Part shown: positions 52,289-61,685 of the stretch, in pieces
Layout of the letters: each line of letters begins with the position of its first letter
How positions within the stretch are numbered: the stretch's first letter is position 1
Source: Metabacillus schmidteae
GTDB lineage: Bacteria; Bacillota; Bacilli; Bacillales; Bacillaceae
Direction of reading: 5' to 3'
Length of the DNA stretch: 64,000 nt
NCBI RefSeq assembly: GCF_903166545.1
Contig: NZ_CAESCH010000002.1
Coordinates: 248,001 to 312,000, forward strand
The notes under the pieces: model-generated
The model's database searches: none
The model's input: the letters and a program-made list of their open reading frames with translations, nothing else
What the model was told of the DNA's origin: nothing
Translations under genes and position numbers: made by a program

Positions 52289-53611
52289 ACCACTGTTAAT
52301 TTATTGCTAATTGTCATTTTAATTGCTTTAACCGGCTTTTTCGTGGCAACTGAATTTGCCATTGTAAAGGTAAGGATGTCAAAAATTGACCAGCTTATTT
52401 CTGAAGGAAAAAAAGGTGCTGTCGCTGCGAAGAGAGTTGTATCCCATCTTGATGAGTATCTATCTGCATGTCAATTGGGGATCACAGTAACAGCTTTAGG
52501 ACTTGGTTGGTTAGGGGAACCGACTGTTGAAAAGCTTTTACATCCTTTATTTGCGTATTTTAATTTCAATGAATCAGTTACACATATCCTATCCTTTGGT
52601 ATTGCCTTTGCCCTCGTCACGTTTTTACACGTGGTGGTAGGAGAGCTGGCACCAAAAACAGTTGCGATTCAAAAAGCAGAATTTATTACGTTACTGTTTG
52701 CTCCACCAATTATTTGGTTTTATAAAATCATGTATCCGTTTATCTGGTTCTTAAATGGATCAGCTCGTGTGTTAGTTGGAATGTTCGGCTTAAAACCAGC
52801 CTCAGAGCATGAGTTGGCTCACTCAGAGGAAGAGCTTCGAATTCTCTTATCCGAGAGCTATAAAAGTGGTGAAATTAATAAAAATGAATTAAAATACGTG
52901 AACAACATTTTTGAATTCGATGAAAGAATCGCGAAGGAAATTATGGTGCCACGTACAGAGATTGTCACAATCTCAATTGATAGCAGCTATGATGAGATTA
53001 TAGAGTTGATTAAAAATGAGCGTTATACCCGATATCCGGTTGTTGATGGGGATAAAGATCATATTGTCGGCTTTTTAAATATCAAAGAGCTTTTAACATC
53101 TGCTTTTACAGAGTGTGACGAGCCTAAGCCGTTTGATATCAATTCCTTTGTAAATCCGGTTATTCAGGTAATTGAAACCATTCCAATTCATGATTTATTG
53201 CTTAAAATGCAAAAAGAACGTACACATATTGCGATCTTAATTGATGAATATGGCGGTACTTCAGGGTTGGTTACGGTTGAAGATATCCTTGAAGAAATTG
53301 TCGGTGAAATTAGGGATGAATTTGATGAAGATGAAATTCCTGAAATCCGAAAATTAAATGATGGCCACTATATATTGGACGGAAAAGTACGAATAGAAGA
53401 TGTCAACAATCTTCTTGATACAGCATTATCTGACGAAGACATTGATACAATTGGTGGTTGGTTCCTTACGCAAAAATTTGATGCCGATGTTGGCGTCGAA
53501 GTTGTGGATCAAGATTACACCTTTAAAGTTCACGAAAGCGACGGCCACCATATTCAATATTTAGAAGTATTTAAAGTCAAAAGTAATATTGTGCCGATGC
53601 CGGAACATTAA
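52286..53611 (+). CDS. yugS: CNNM/CorC membrane protein YugS, paralogue 3
   Basis: A 441-residue protein with CNNM membrane domain ([20 protein letters not shown] and following), CBS pair (about 210-345; [29 protein letters not shown]) and CorC/HlyC domain (about 355-435). It is the full-length counterpart of paralogues 1 and 2. It follows yugP by 51 nt and should be co-transcribed. Magnesium-related export is the likely role; direct evidence is absent. Start TTG 52286 is set by the hairpin-spaced ribosome site. Confidence 0.9.
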   Translation: MTTVNLLLIVILIALTGFFVATEFAIVKVRMSKIDQLISEGKKGAVAAKRVVSHLDEYLSACQLGITVTALGLGWLGEPTVEKLLHPLFAYFNFNESVTHILSFGIAFALVTFLHVVVGELAPKTVAIQKAEFITLLFAPPIIWFYKIMYPFIWFLNGSARVLVGMFGLKPASEHELAHSEEELRILLSESYKSGEINKNELKYVNNIFEFDERIAKEIMVPRTEIVTISIDSSYDEIIELIKNERYTRYPVVDGDKDHIVGFLNIKELLTSAFTECDEPKPFDINSFVNPVIQVIETIPIHDLLLKMQKERTHIAILIDEYGGTSGLVTVEDILEEIVGEIRDEFDEDEIPEIRKLNDGHYILDGKVRIEDVNNLLDTALSDEDIDTIGGWFLTQKFDADVGVEVVDQDYTFKVHESDGHHIQYLEVFKVKSNIVPMPEH

Positions 53612-53626
53612 ATAGAAAAAGAGCGA

Positions 53627-53673
53627 AAAAGGAGACAACGTCAAAGTGAAAACTGACTTTGTCTCTCTTTTAC
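53627..53673 (+). terminator. Terminator of yugP-yugS
   Basis: AAAGGAGACAA.GTCA pairs with TGAC.TTGTCTC.CTTT with small bulges, followed by T. Confidence 0.72.
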
Positions 53674-53767
53674 TTTAAATGCATCTGTCACACACTCTCC
53701 TAAATCCCATACCTTATAAAGATTCCTTTCCATATCTACTACTTTTCCTATTCCTGGAGTGATCAAT

Positions 53768-53959
53768 TTGTTGAAGAATTTATTACCAATTACCATCATT
53801 TTTTGTTTGTCATTAAGTGTTTGGCTGCTTCTACCCCAAACATTTCATGAGGATTATCCTGCGATTGAGGTATTTGGTAAACTGGGAACATGCATTTCTT
53901 TGCTGATTCTTGTATTGCTTAGTGTTATTCAATTATTTTATTACACATCAAAAAAGTAA
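53768..53959 (+). CDS. Small membrane protein, function unknown
   Basis: A 63-residue protein with two hydrophobic segments (NLLPITIIFCLSLSVWLLL and CISLLILVLLSVIQLFYY) joined by a short polar loop. TTG 53768 lies 9 nt after GGAG; the GTG at 53759 abuts that site. It is followed by a hairpin. No family recognised. Confidence 0.55.
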   Translation: MLKNLLPITIIFCLSLSVWLLLPQTFHEDYPAIEVFGKLGTCISLLILVLLSVIQLFYYTSKK

Positions 53960-53967
53960 ATGCAAGT

Positions 53968-53997
53968 GGAATGGTGATAGTGACTTATCACCATTCC
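53968..53997 (+). terminator. Stem-loop after the small membrane gene
   Basis: GGAATGGTGAT (53968-53978) pairs perfectly with ATCACCATTCC (53987-53997); no T tract follows. Confidence 0.55.
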
Positions 53998-54090
53998 GTC
54001 ATATTTATTCACATGGTATAGTTTAATGGAAATCATGGACAGGTGGATTTGAAAGGACTATTTTGAAACAATATAAATGAGGTAGATATA

Positions 54091-55071
54091 ATGAGATTTA
54101 TTGATATAGAGGACTATAACCCTTTAACGATGCAGCTGGCCATGCCAATTTATGATCGGATGAGAAGGGTGTTATTAACGGCAGGACGAACGATTCACCC
54201 TAACTATTTAGAGCGGATAAAAGCAATAGGTGTGTCAACTCTTGTTGTAGAGGATGCTGAGTCAACTGGCATTACCCTTGAGGAAATGCTTGATATGCCG
54301 ACATGGATGGATACGATCGCTGTTGTTCAGCAGGCGTTTGAAGATGCTTCAAATAAAAAACGGCTAAATATTGTGGCTCTCCAAAGGGCTGTTGTGACTC
54401 TTATTAGAGAAGTATCTGCTCATAAAACGATTATCTTAGTGCCAACAACCTCACTATCAGAAGGCTTGGAACGGTACGCACATTCTGTAAATGTGGCATT
54501 ATTAAGTTTACAAATATCCAAACATCTAGGCTACACTCAAGGTCAATTAAGAGATTTGGCTCTTGGTGCATTATTGCATGATATCGGAAAAGCAGTTACC
54601 GACCAGGAAGAAGAACATCCGATAAAAGGCTTTGACATCATGAAGGATAATCGGGAAATAAGTTTATTATCTGCACATATTGCCTATCAACATCATGAAT
54701 GTGTCAACGGTCAGGGTTATCCGAGAAAGCTGAAGGGACAAGCTTTTTTAGAGCTTCCTCAAGTTGTAGGGATTGCCAATGTATACGATCATTTGTTATC
54801 AAATAAGAAAATACCGCCACATGAAGCATTAGAGTACATTATGACAAAAAGTGATGGAGATTTTTCCTATAAAGTGGTCCAGGCTTTTGTAAATAGTGTT
54901 CCATCCTATATACCCGGCACTAAGGTAGAGTTGTATACAGGAGAGCAGGTAATTGTCATTGGAATTAAAAAGCATTTGCAAAGACCGGTTATACGTTATG
55001 TGAAAAATGGAGAAGAAATGGATTTAGCAGAAAATCCTTCCGTTATGATAAAAGATGTAGTGAAAGAATAA
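54091..55071 (+). CDS. HD-GYP domain protein, putative cyclic-di-GMP phosphodiesterase
   Basis: A 326-residue soluble protein. The HD-GYP domain (about residues 120-290) shows the HD doublet in ALLHDIGKA, a second His region HPIKGFDIM, HIAYQHHECVNGQGYP with the GYP motif, and a downstream ANVYDHLLS. The usual HHERxDGxGYP is HHECVNGQGYP here, with Arg and Asp replaced. The N-terminal 100 residues (LAMPIYDRMRRVLLTAGRTI) are of a type common in Bacillus HD-GYP proteins. Activity is likely but the substitutions could alter substrate or metal content. Monocistronic. Confidence 0.85.
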   Translation: MRFIDIEDYNPLTMQLAMPIYDRMRRVLLTAGRTIHPNYLERIKAIGVSTLVVEDAESTGITLEEMLDMPTWMDTIAVVQQAFEDASNKKRLNIVALQRAVVTLIREVSAHKTIILVPTTSLSEGLERYAHSVNVALLSLQISKHLGYTQGQLRDLALGALLHDIGKAVTDQEEEHPIKGFDIMKDNREISLLSAHIAYQHHECVNGQGYPRKLKGQAFLELPQVVGIANVYDHLLSNKKIPPHEALEYIMTKSDGDFSYKVVQAFVNSVPSYIPGTKVELYTGEQVIVIGIKKHLQRPVIRYVKNGEEMDLAENPSVMIKDVVKE

Positions 55072-55077
55072 TACAGT

Positions 55078-55111
55078 AGGATTCGGAACGAATAGTTCGG
55101 AATCCTTTTTA
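55078..55111 (+). terminator. Terminator of the HD-GYP gene
   Basis: AGGATTC.GAAC (55078-55089) pairs with GTTC.GAATCCT (55095-55106), followed by TTTT. Confidence 0.78.
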
Positions 55112-55149
55112 GTTTATGTAAATTGCGGTTTTCTTTTTAAAAACACGTT

Positions 55150-55563
55150 TTACACTAGCGGTGAGGCAGTCAGTTTTCCATATAAAACACCTTTTAACGT
55201 AATTAGCTTATCACTTAGTGCTCTTAGATCAGCTGGTATTCCTTTCACAACGATTAGTTCTAAACAATTATGATGGTCAATGTGAAGATGAGTTGTCGCA
55301 ATAATATTATCATGATAATCATGTTGAATGGTCATCATTTCATTTACTAATTTATTTTGATGATGGTTATAAAAAAGTAAAATGGCACCAGCTACGATTT
55401 CATTATTTTTTGACAAGCTATGTTGAAAAATAGCATCCCGAACTAAATCTCTCACAGCTTCTGAACGGTTTTGATAGCCCTTCTCCTCTATAATTTGGTC
55501 AAAGCTCTGGAGTAATTTCTCATCCATAGAAACACCAAATCTTGTTAGTTTCTTATCTTCCAA
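55150..55563 (-). CDS. nikR: Nickel-responsive regulator NikR
   Basis: A 137-residue ribbon-helix-helix repressor. The DNA-binding part is at the N-terminus (LTRFGVSMDEKLLQSFDQII; YQNRSEAVRDLVRDAI), and the ACT-like nickel-binding domain carries the family motif THLHIDHHNCLELIVVKG with the His and Cys ligands. Length is typical (about 135). No nickel transporter or urease genes are adjacent; the nearest candidate target is the NikA-like importer at 35-40 kb, which looks Zur-regulated instead. Monocistronic, convergent with the HD-GYP gene. Confidence 0.92.
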   Translation of the reverse strand: MEDKKLTRFGVSMDEKLLQSFDQIIEEKGYQNRSEAVRDLVRDAIFQHSLSKNNEIVAGAILLFYNHHQNKLVNEMMTIQHDYHDNIIATTHLHIDHHNCLELIVVKGIPADLRALSDKLITLKGVLYGKLTASPLV

Positions 55564-55795
55564 AGTTATTTAGCTCCTTTGATCATTTCTCTTATCCATA
55601 TTGTAAAGCAAATGAAAGGGTAATAAAAGATGACCATTCTTTATTGGGCTGTTAAATGGTTTAGATAGGACATTAGTAGGGAAAATTGAATAAAGTTAGG
55701 TTTAGTAGACACTATAAAAAGGTGATTCAATAAGTGATTTCATCTTTTATGTTTATATTTTATTTAAAATTAAAGACTTTTCGACAATATTAGCC

Positions 55796-55854
55796 GTTGA
55801 CAAAATGCTAACACTTCTTTCCAAAATTAATCTTGTCAACATTGTGTCAGACAA
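55796..55854 (+). promoter_or_regulatory. Inverted repeats upstream of mtlA, MtlR operator candidate
   Basis: GTTGACAA (55796-55803) and TTGTCAAC (55833-55840) are exact inverted copies 29 bp apart; a second pair is TTGTC (55833-55837) with GACAA (55850-55854). Such TTGTCA-rich palindromes are expected for MtlR-type PRD activators. The rest of the 369-bp gap upstream of mtlA shows no gene. Confidence 0.5.
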
Positions 55855-55884
55855 AATCGAGTTTAGTTTAAATTGTTTCTCTGC

Positions 55885-55900
55885 TGAAATCGCTTTATCA
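55885..55900 (+). promoter_or_regulatory. Possible CcpA cre site before mtlA
   Basis: TGAAATCGCTTTATCA resembles the cre consensus TGWNANCGNTNWCA but is imperfect in the right half. Catabolite control of mannitol uptake would be expected. Confidence 0.35.
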
Positions 55901-55932
55901 TAAAGACAAGAACTATTAAAGAGGTGACTTAC

Positions 55933-57381
55933 ATGGAAGCGAATCAAAAGCAAGGTGATGTTCGCGTTAAAATACAAAGGTTTGGTAGTCATTTAAGTGG
56001 TATGATCATGCCAAACATCGGTGCTTTTATTGCATGGGGGATTATTACGGCATTATTTATCCCTACAGGCTGGGCACCAAATGAAACATTAGCATCATTA
56101 GTTGACCCGATGATCAAGTATCTACTTCCACTATTAATTGGTTATACAGGTGGTAAGATGGTATACGATGTTCGTGGTGGTGTTGTTGGTGCGACTGCGA
56201 CAATGGGGGTTATCGTAGGAGCGGAAATCCCGATGTTCTTAGGTGCCATGATTATGGGACCACTTGGTGGATATTTAATTAAAAAGCTTGATGGCTTATT
56301 AAAAGATAAAGTTCGTTCTGGATTTGAAATGCTAGTAAACAACTTCTCGGCAGGTATCTTAGGAGCACTTTTAACATTAGCTGCCCTAGTTGGTATTGGT
56401 CCTGTTGTTGAGGGTTTAAACAAAGTATTAGCTGGTGCAGTTCAAGCAATCTTTGATGCAGGTTTATTACCATTAGCAAGTATTTTCATTGAGCCGGCAA
56501 AGGTTCTGTTCTTAAACAATGCAATCAACCACGGTATTTTAAGCCCGATTGGTATTGAGCAAGCTTCAAGTGCAGGAAAATCAATTTTATTCTTACTTGA
56601 GTCAAACCCTGGTCCTGGTTTAGGTATTCTTTTAGCTTATATGTTCTTTGGCAGAGGTTCGGCGAAACAAACAGCTCCTGGTGCAGTGATTATTCACTTC
56701 CTGGGTGGTATTCATGAGATCTACTTCCCGTACATCTTAATGAAGCCTATGTTACTTCTTGCAGCAATTGCAGGTGGAATCAGTGGTGTATTCACATTCT
56801 CAATCTTCAACGCAGGTCTAGTAGCAAGTCCATCACCAGGTAGTATCATTGCATTACTTGCGATGACACCAAGAGGCGGCTATGTAGGTGTTATTTTAGG
56901 TGTAATCGTGGCAGCAGCTGTATCATTCTTAGTTGCGTCACTTATCTTAAAAACTAGCAAACAAAAAGAAGAAGATTTAACAGAAGCTACAGCGAAAATG
57001 GAAGCAATGAAAGGTAAGAAAAGCTCTGTAAGTGGTAATCTTGCTGCTCAACCAACAGCTGAAGAGGTAGTAGAAGCTACAACTTCTGAAGAATTTGATT
57101 TCGGCAGCGTGAAAAAAGTAATCTTCGCTTGTGACGCTGGTATGGGATCAAGTGCAATGGGTGCATCGATTTTACGTAATAAAGTGAAAAAAGCAGACAT
57201 TGAAGGTGTTGATGTGACAAATACATCAATCAACAACATTCCTTCAGACGCTGATATTGTCATCACACACAAAGACTTAACAGATCGTGCTGTAGCGAAA
57301 TTACCAACTGCCTACCACGTATCTGTTGATAACTTCTTGAATAGCCCGAAATATGATGAAATAGTCAATAAACTTAAATAA
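55933..57381 (+). CDS. mtlA: PTS mannitol transporter EIICB (MtlA)
   Basis: Imports and phosphorylates mannitol at the membrane. The 482 residues comprise an EIIC membrane domain (residues 1 to about 340; MIMPNIGAFIAWGIITALFI, conserved GGIHEIYFPYI), a linker, and a C-terminal EIIB domain with the phosphorylated Cys in VIFACDAGMGSSAMGASILR (about residue 395). EIIA is a separate protein (MtlF, 59818). Start ATG 55933 lies behind AGAGGTGA. Its terminator separates it from mtlR. Confidence 0.95.
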   Translation: MEANQKQGDVRVKIQRFGSHLSGMIMPNIGAFIAWGIITALFIPTGWAPNETLASLVDPMIKYLLPLLIGYTGGKMVYDVRGGVVGATATMGVIVGAEIPMFLGAMIMGPLGGYLIKKLDGLLKDKVRSGFEMLVNNFSAGILGALLTLAALVGIGPVVEGLNKVLAGAVQAIFDAGLLPLASIFIEPAKVLFLNNAINHGILSPIGIEQASSAGKSILFLLESNPGPGLGILLAYMFFGRGSAKQTAPGAVIIHFLGGIHEIYFPYILMKPMLLLAAIAGGISGVFTFSIFNAGLVASPSPGSIIALLAMTPRGGYVGVILGVIVAAAVSFLVASLILKTSKQKEEDLTEATAKMEAMKGKKSSVSGNLAAQPTAEEVVEATTSEEFDFGSVKKVIFACDAGMGSSAMGASILRNKVKKADIEGVDVTNTSINNIPSDADIVITHKDLTDRAVAKLPTAYHVSVDNFLNSPKYDEIVNKLK

Positions 57382-57389
57382 GTTTTTGA

Positions 57390-57430
57390 AAAAATGGTGC
57401 GACTACATGGGTAGTGGCACCATTTTTGGG
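57390..57430 (+). terminator. Terminator after mtlA
   Basis: AAAAATGGTGC (57390-57400) pairs with GCACCATTTTT (57417-57427). Confidence 0.82.
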
Positions 57431-57490
57431 TAAAGGTATATAGAGTGGCTTGCGAGTAGATTTGGGCGAAAAATGTCGAATACTGACTAA

Positions 57491-57586
57491 TCGCAAATAA
57501 ATCTTGAAAATCGCAAATAAATTCTCAGAATAGCAAATAAAAATCCGGTATCGCAAATAAAGCCCGAAAATCGTAAATATTTCTGG
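57491..57586. repeat. 20-bp-period repeat array after mtlA (five units)
   Basis: Units start at 57491, 57511, 57531, 57551 and 57571, exactly 20 bp apart. The core is TCGCAAATAAA (variants TAGCAAATAAA and TCGTAAATAT); the other 9 bases vary, usually ending GAAAA. It lies in the 327-bp mtlA-mtlR gap. Confidence 0.88.
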
Positions 57587-57708
57587 ATAATTAAATAATG
57601 TCAGCAATACCTTTGAAAAAATCACGCTTTCTATCTTTTGAAAACTACATAAACACAGGCCTATAATTAAACTATGTCAATAACTCATATTGAAGCGAGT
57701 TGATTTTC

Positions 57709-59814
57709 ATGATTGTTTCCGCAAGAGAGCGTCTAATCGTTCAATTGCTTATGGAAGACGCAGATCAGGAAGTAACCATTAAGGAGCTTGCTGAACAAAT
57801 TGATGTAAGCGAGCGAACGATACATCGAGATTTAAAAAATATTGAATCTGTCCTACAGCAATTCAATCTTAAGCTCGTGAAGCGGGCGGGAATCGGAATT
57901 AAGCTTGTGGGAAATGAGACAAGTCTCACAGAACTTAGAATTGCGATACAAAAACAGGATTATAAAGAATACACGCCTGACGAGCGGATGATCGTTGCAC
58001 TTTGTACGTTGCTTGATCATCAGGACCCAATTAAGCTGCAAAGCCTGGCGAATGATCTTGGTGTGACAACAGCTACGATTAGTCATGATTTAGATAAAAT
58101 GGAACCATTTGTTGAAGAATACGGCCTCACACTTATCAGAAGAAGAGGCTATGGAATTGAGCTTACAGGATCTGAAGAAGCAAAACGAAAAGCCATTAAA
58201 AGCTTAATATCAGACAGATTCGATGTACCGGACTTTTTAAGAATGGTACGGGAAAATATTGAGCGAAAATCAACGAATAAGGTTGACTCCATTTCTGAGC
58301 GTTTACTTGGACTTGTGCAGAAAGAAAAGCTCATTATTATTGAAAATTTAATTAACAAAATCAACTCACGTTTGCCTTATCCGTTAGCAGATAGCTCATA
58401 TGTTGGCCTAGTTGTTCACTTGGCACTCGCAATTGAGCGTATACAACGCGGCGAAAACATCACAATAAAAGGTGATTATCTTAACCAGCTAAAAAGATCA
58501 AAGGAATTTACCTTTGCAGAAGAGATAGCCGAAAAGCTTGAGGAAACCTTTCAAATCACAATTCCCGAGGATGAAAAAGGCTATATTACCATGCATCTAA
58601 GGGGTGCAAAGCAACGGTTTGAAGGGAAAGTCGACATTCAGGATGAAAATGTTGAAATTGCCTATCTTGTACAGAGGTTGATTGGTCAAGTAGAACAGCG
58701 AACAAACAAGGAACTAAAGCATGATTCATCTTTATTTCAAGGCTTGCTCGCCCATCTTCAGCCAGCGGTTTATCGATTGAAACAAGGGATGATGATTACG
58801 AATCCTTTATTATTGGAGATAAAGCGGGACCATCAAGAGCTTTTCAAAATTGTTCAACAAGCTGCAAAAGCTTCCCTTCCCTTTGAAACTGTACCTGAGG
58901 AAGAAATAGGATATTTAGTTTTACACTTTGGGGCAGCTTTAAATAAAAGGAAGTCATTCCGAAAATTAAAAGCCCTTATTATTTGTTCAAGTGGAATTGG
59001 CACATCAAAGATGCTGGCAACCCAAATTAACAACCAGTTTCCACATATTGCAGAGCTGCGGAATATCTCGGCTTTTGAATTGAAGGAAATAGATATGAAG
59101 AAATATGATCTTATCCTGTCGACGATTCCTATTGAGGACATCTCGACAGATTATCTTCTCGTAAGTCCAATTTTAACGACTCATGAGCTGGAAAAAATCA
59201 AAGACTATATAGAAGAAAAGGGACTCGAAATCGAACAAGGTATGTCTTTTGAAGAGTCTAATGAACAAGTAGACATCTCGATTAGCTTTGACCAATATCA
59301 ACGATTTACAAACCAGTCACAGAGATTGATAAGACTTTTGAAAGAATTGGAAGTGTTCAATCTTAACAACACAAAAAATGTTGAAAGTATCCTGCTGCCT
59401 GTCAGCAAGCAGTTAAGGCAAAAGGGACTCATTGAAAGTGAACAAGAAATTGTGGAGGCATTACTGGAACGTGAACATATCGGCGGTCTCGCCATTCCGG
59501 AAACAAAGCTGGCTCTGTTTCACGCGAGGAGTGCAGCGGTTGTTCGTTCGAGCTTTCACATGATTGATCTTCAGACACCGATGAAGCTTAGGGCAATGGA
59601 TAATGAGCTAAATGACGTATCAAGAATCCTTTTGCTCATTGCACCTGATGATGCTGAGGCTGAAGAGTTGGAAATCATGAGTTTTATCAGTGCAAGTATT
59701 ATCGAATCACAAGAAAGTATCCACATGTTTGAAAAGGCTGCAAAGAGCAGCTTAACTCAATATATAAGTCAAAAGTATTTTACAAACTATTTACAACAAC
59801 TAAGGAGTGTTTAA
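57709..59814 (+). CDS. mtlR: Mannitol operon activator MtlR
   Basis: A PRD-type activator controlled by PTS phosphorylation. The 701 residues contain two N-terminal helix-turn-helix domains (VTIKELAEQIDVSERTIHRD; SLANDLGVTTATISHDLDKM), two PRD domains (about 190-400), an EIIB-like domain with Cys in ALIICSSGIGTSKMLATQIN (about 425) and an EIIA-like domain with a His in REHIGGLAIPETKLALFHAR (about 590-610). I chose ATG 57709 (MIVSARERLIVQLL); no strong ribosome site is seen. It is followed 3 nt later by mtlF. Confidence 0.95.
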   Translation: MIVSARERLIVQLLMEDADQEVTIKELAEQIDVSERTIHRDLKNIESVLQQFNLKLVKRAGIGIKLVGNETSLTELRIAIQKQDYKEYTPDERMIVALCTLLDHQDPIKLQSLANDLGVTTATISHDLDKMEPFVEEYGLTLIRRRGYGIELTGSEEAKRKAIKSLISDRFDVPDFLRMVRENIERKSTNKVDSISERLLGLVQKEKLIIIENLINKINSRLPYPLADSSYVGLVVHLALAIERIQRGENITIKGDYLNQLKRSKEFTFAEEIAEKLEETFQITIPEDEKGYITMHLRGAKQRFEGKVDIQDENVEIAYLVQRLIGQVEQRTNKELKHDSSLFQGLLAHLQPAVYRLKQGMMITNPLLLEIKRDHQELFKIVQQAAKASLPFETVPEEEIGYLVLHFGAALNKRKSFRKLKALIICSSGIGTSKMLATQINNQFPHIAELRNISAFELKEIDMKKYDLILSTIPIEDISTDYLLVSPILTTHELEKIKDYIEEKGLEIEQGMSFEESNEQVDISISFDQYQRFTNQSQRLIRLLKELEVFNLNNTKNVESILLPVSKQLRQKGLIESEQEIVEALLEREHIGGLAIPETKLALFHARSAAVVRSSFHMIDLQTPMKLRAMDNELNDVSRILLLIAPDDAEAEELEIMSFISASIIESQESIHMFEKAAKSSLTQYISQKYFTNYLQQLRSV

Positions 59815-59817
59815 CAA

Positions 59818-60249
59818 ATGTCAATTTTAAACGAATCAAATATTTTATTAAATCAACAATTCGATAACAAAACAGACGCAATTAAAGCAACAGGTCAAAT
59901 TTTAGTAGAAAAAGGCTATGTAGAAGCTTCTTATATTGATGCGATGCTGCAAAGAGAAGAGCTTTCTTCTACATACATGGGGAACTTCGTTGCGATTCCA
60001 CACGGTACAGAAGATGCAAAATCAGCTGTTCTTAACTCAGGCTTATCTGTTATCCAAGTACCAAGCGGTGTTGATTTTGGCGGCGGAAATATCGTGAAAT
60101 TTTTAATCGGGATTGCTGGTAAAGGTGACGAGCACTTAGAAATTCTTTCAAAAATCGCAATCGTATTATCAGAAGAAGAAAATGTAGAAAAGCTTGTGCA
60201 AGCACAATCAAAAGAGGAAATTATCGACCTACTTAGCGAGGTGAACTAA
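59818..60249 (+). CDS. mtlF: PTS mannitol EIIA component (MtlF)
   Basis: Transfers phosphate from HPr to MtlA. The 143-residue product has the active-site His in NFVAIPHGTEDAKSAVLNSG (about residue 60) and typical length. It starts ATG 59818, 3 nt after the mtlR stop, with AAGGAG upstream, and is followed 1 nt later by mtlD, so mtlR-mtlF-mtlD form one tight operon. Confidence 0.95.
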   Translation: MSILNESNILLNQQFDNKTDAIKATGQILVEKGYVEASYIDAMLQREELSSTYMGNFVAIPHGTEDAKSAVLNSGLSVIQVPSGVDFGGGNIVKFLIGIAGKGDEHLEILSKIAIVLSEEENVEKLVQAQSKEEIIDLLSEVN

Positions 60250-60250
60250 C

Positions 60251-61390
60251 TTGAAGGCTGTTCATTTCGGAGCCGGTAATATCGGAAGAGGCTTTATCGG
60301 CCTATTGCTTCATCAATCAGGCTATTCGGTAGAATTTGTTGATGTTAATGAAGCATTAATCGATGAGTTAAACAAAGAAAAAGCGTACCGGGTAATGCTG
60401 GCGAACGAGGAGAAGCAGGAGTTTTTTGTTGAGAATGTTTCAGGTATTAATAGTCAGCAAAATCCTGATGCTGTTGTTGAGGCGATCTCAAAAGCGGATA
60501 TCGTAACAACAGCAGTTGGTCCAAATATTTTAAAATTCGTTGCACCGCTTATTGCAGAAGGGCTGAAGAAACGAAAGCAGATGAGTGGCGGAACAGTGAA
60601 TGTCATCGCATGTGAAAACATGGTTGGCGGAAGCAGTGAGCTTAAAAAGCATGTTGTTGAAAAACTTGGTGCTGAAGAAATCGCTTGGGTTGAAGAAAAT
60701 ATCGGCTTCCCGAACTCAGCAGTAGACCGCATTGTTCCAAACCAAAACAACGAACGCTTACTTGATGTATTAGTAGAACCTTTCCATGAATGGGTCATTG
60801 ATTCAACTGGAATTAAAGGTGCGCAACCTAAGATCGAAGAAGCGCTGTTTGTGGAAAATCTTCAAGCCTATATCGAGCGTAAACTATTTACTGTGAACAC
60901 AGGTCATGCTGCAACAGCATATCTAGGCAACTTAGCCGGATATAAAACAATCGCTGAAGCCATTGCTCAAGATGATGTGAAGCAGGACGTACTCGGCACA
61001 CTTAGTGAGACAGGAAAAGTACTCACAGCAAAATACGGTTTTGACGCAGATCAGCATGGAGCTTACATCGAGAAAATCATCGGACGCTTTGCAAACCCGT
61101 ATATTGTCGATGATGTACAAAGGGTAGGAAGAGCACCTCTACGTAAGCTTGGAGCAAAAGATCGCTTAGTTGCGCCGGCACTTGAGTATATAGACCAATT
61201 CGATGGTGACGTACCAGCGAACCTCGTGAAGGTCATCGTTGCAGCACTACAATTTGTTTCTGACGAGGATCAGGAATCACTAACTCTTAAGCAGAAGGTC
61301 GACGAAAAAGGCGCTGCTGCCGCGTTTAGTGAGGTTTCAGGTTTAGCAATGGACCATCCGTTAGTTGTGAGCGTAGCGGAGAAGTTTTAA
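60251..61390 (+). CDS. mtlD: Mannitol-1-phosphate 5-dehydrogenase (MtlD)
   Basis: Oxidises mannitol-1-phosphate to fructose-6-phosphate with NAD. The 379-residue product has the Rossmann motif HFGAGNIGRGFIGLLLHQSG at the N-terminus and the catalytic Lys region in NLQAYIERKLFTVNTGHAATAYLG (about residues 200-225). Length is typical (about 375-380). The start is TTG 60251, behind GCGAGGTGAAC at the end of mtlF. Last gene of the operon. Confidence 0.95.
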   Translation: MKAVHFGAGNIGRGFIGLLLHQSGYSVEFVDVNEALIDELNKEKAYRVMLANEEKQEFFVENVSGINSQQNPDAVVEAISKADIVTTAVGPNILKFVAPLIAEGLKKRKQMSGGTVNVIACENMVGGSSELKKHVVEKLGAEEIAWVEENIGFPNSAVDRIVPNQNNERLLDVLVEPFHEWVIDSTGIKGAQPKIEEALFVENLQAYIERKLFTVNTGHAATAYLGNLAGYKTIAEAIAQDDVKQDVLGTLSETGKVLTAKYGFDADQHGAYIEKIIGRFANPYIVDDVQRVGRAPLRKLGAKDRLVAPALEYIDQFDGDVPANLVKVIVAALQFVSDEDQESLTLKQKVDEKGAAAAFSEVSGLAMDHPLVVSVAEKF

Positions 61391-61397
61391 TATAGGT

Positions 61398-61430
61398 AAA
61401 AGCCAGCACAGAATTAAGTGCTGGCTTTTT
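61398..61430 (+). terminator. Terminator of the mtl operon
   Basis: AAAAGCCAGCAC (61398-61409) pairs perfectly with GTGCTGGCTTTT (61418-61429). Confidence 0.9.
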
Positions 61431-61479
61431 ACGTTCGGCCCGGCAGTAAGTTTGTCGACTGAAAGGTTATCTCGCCTAC

Positions 61480-61600
61480 TTGCAAAATTCCAGTCCAAAG
61501 TTGCAAGGTTTTTTCAAAACTTGCAATATTACCGGAAAACCTGCAAAAATAAAAGTAAACTTGCAAAAAAAATAGAAAAGTTGCAAGAATCCAACTCATA
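61480..61600. repeat. 20-bp-period TTGCAA array after mtlD (six units)
   Basis: TTGCAA (once CTGCAA) starts at 61480, 61501, 61521, 61541, 61561 and 61581; the first step is 21 bp, the others exactly 20. The remaining bases are degenerate but units usually end AAAAC or AAAG. It resembles the array after mtlA in period and core. Confidence 0.85.
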
Positions 61601-61643
61601 GCTCCCCGAAGTTCTTACGCGCCACCCTTGTTTAAAAGCAAAA

Positions 61644-61669
61644 TGCCCACTACCAACCGGCAGTGAGCA
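61644..61669 (-). terminator. Terminator of the aminotransferase gene
   Basis: On the minus strand TGCTCACT (61669-61662) pairs with AGTGGGCA (61651-61644), including one G-U pair, followed by TTTTGCTTTT. Confidence 0.75.
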
Positions 61670-61685
61670 CCCTATCAACCACAAA

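Noticed and set aside
57491..57586. CRISPR array from the 20-bp periodic repeats
   Set aside because: The repeat core is only about 11 bp and the period 20 bp, far below CRISPR repeat-spacer lengths.
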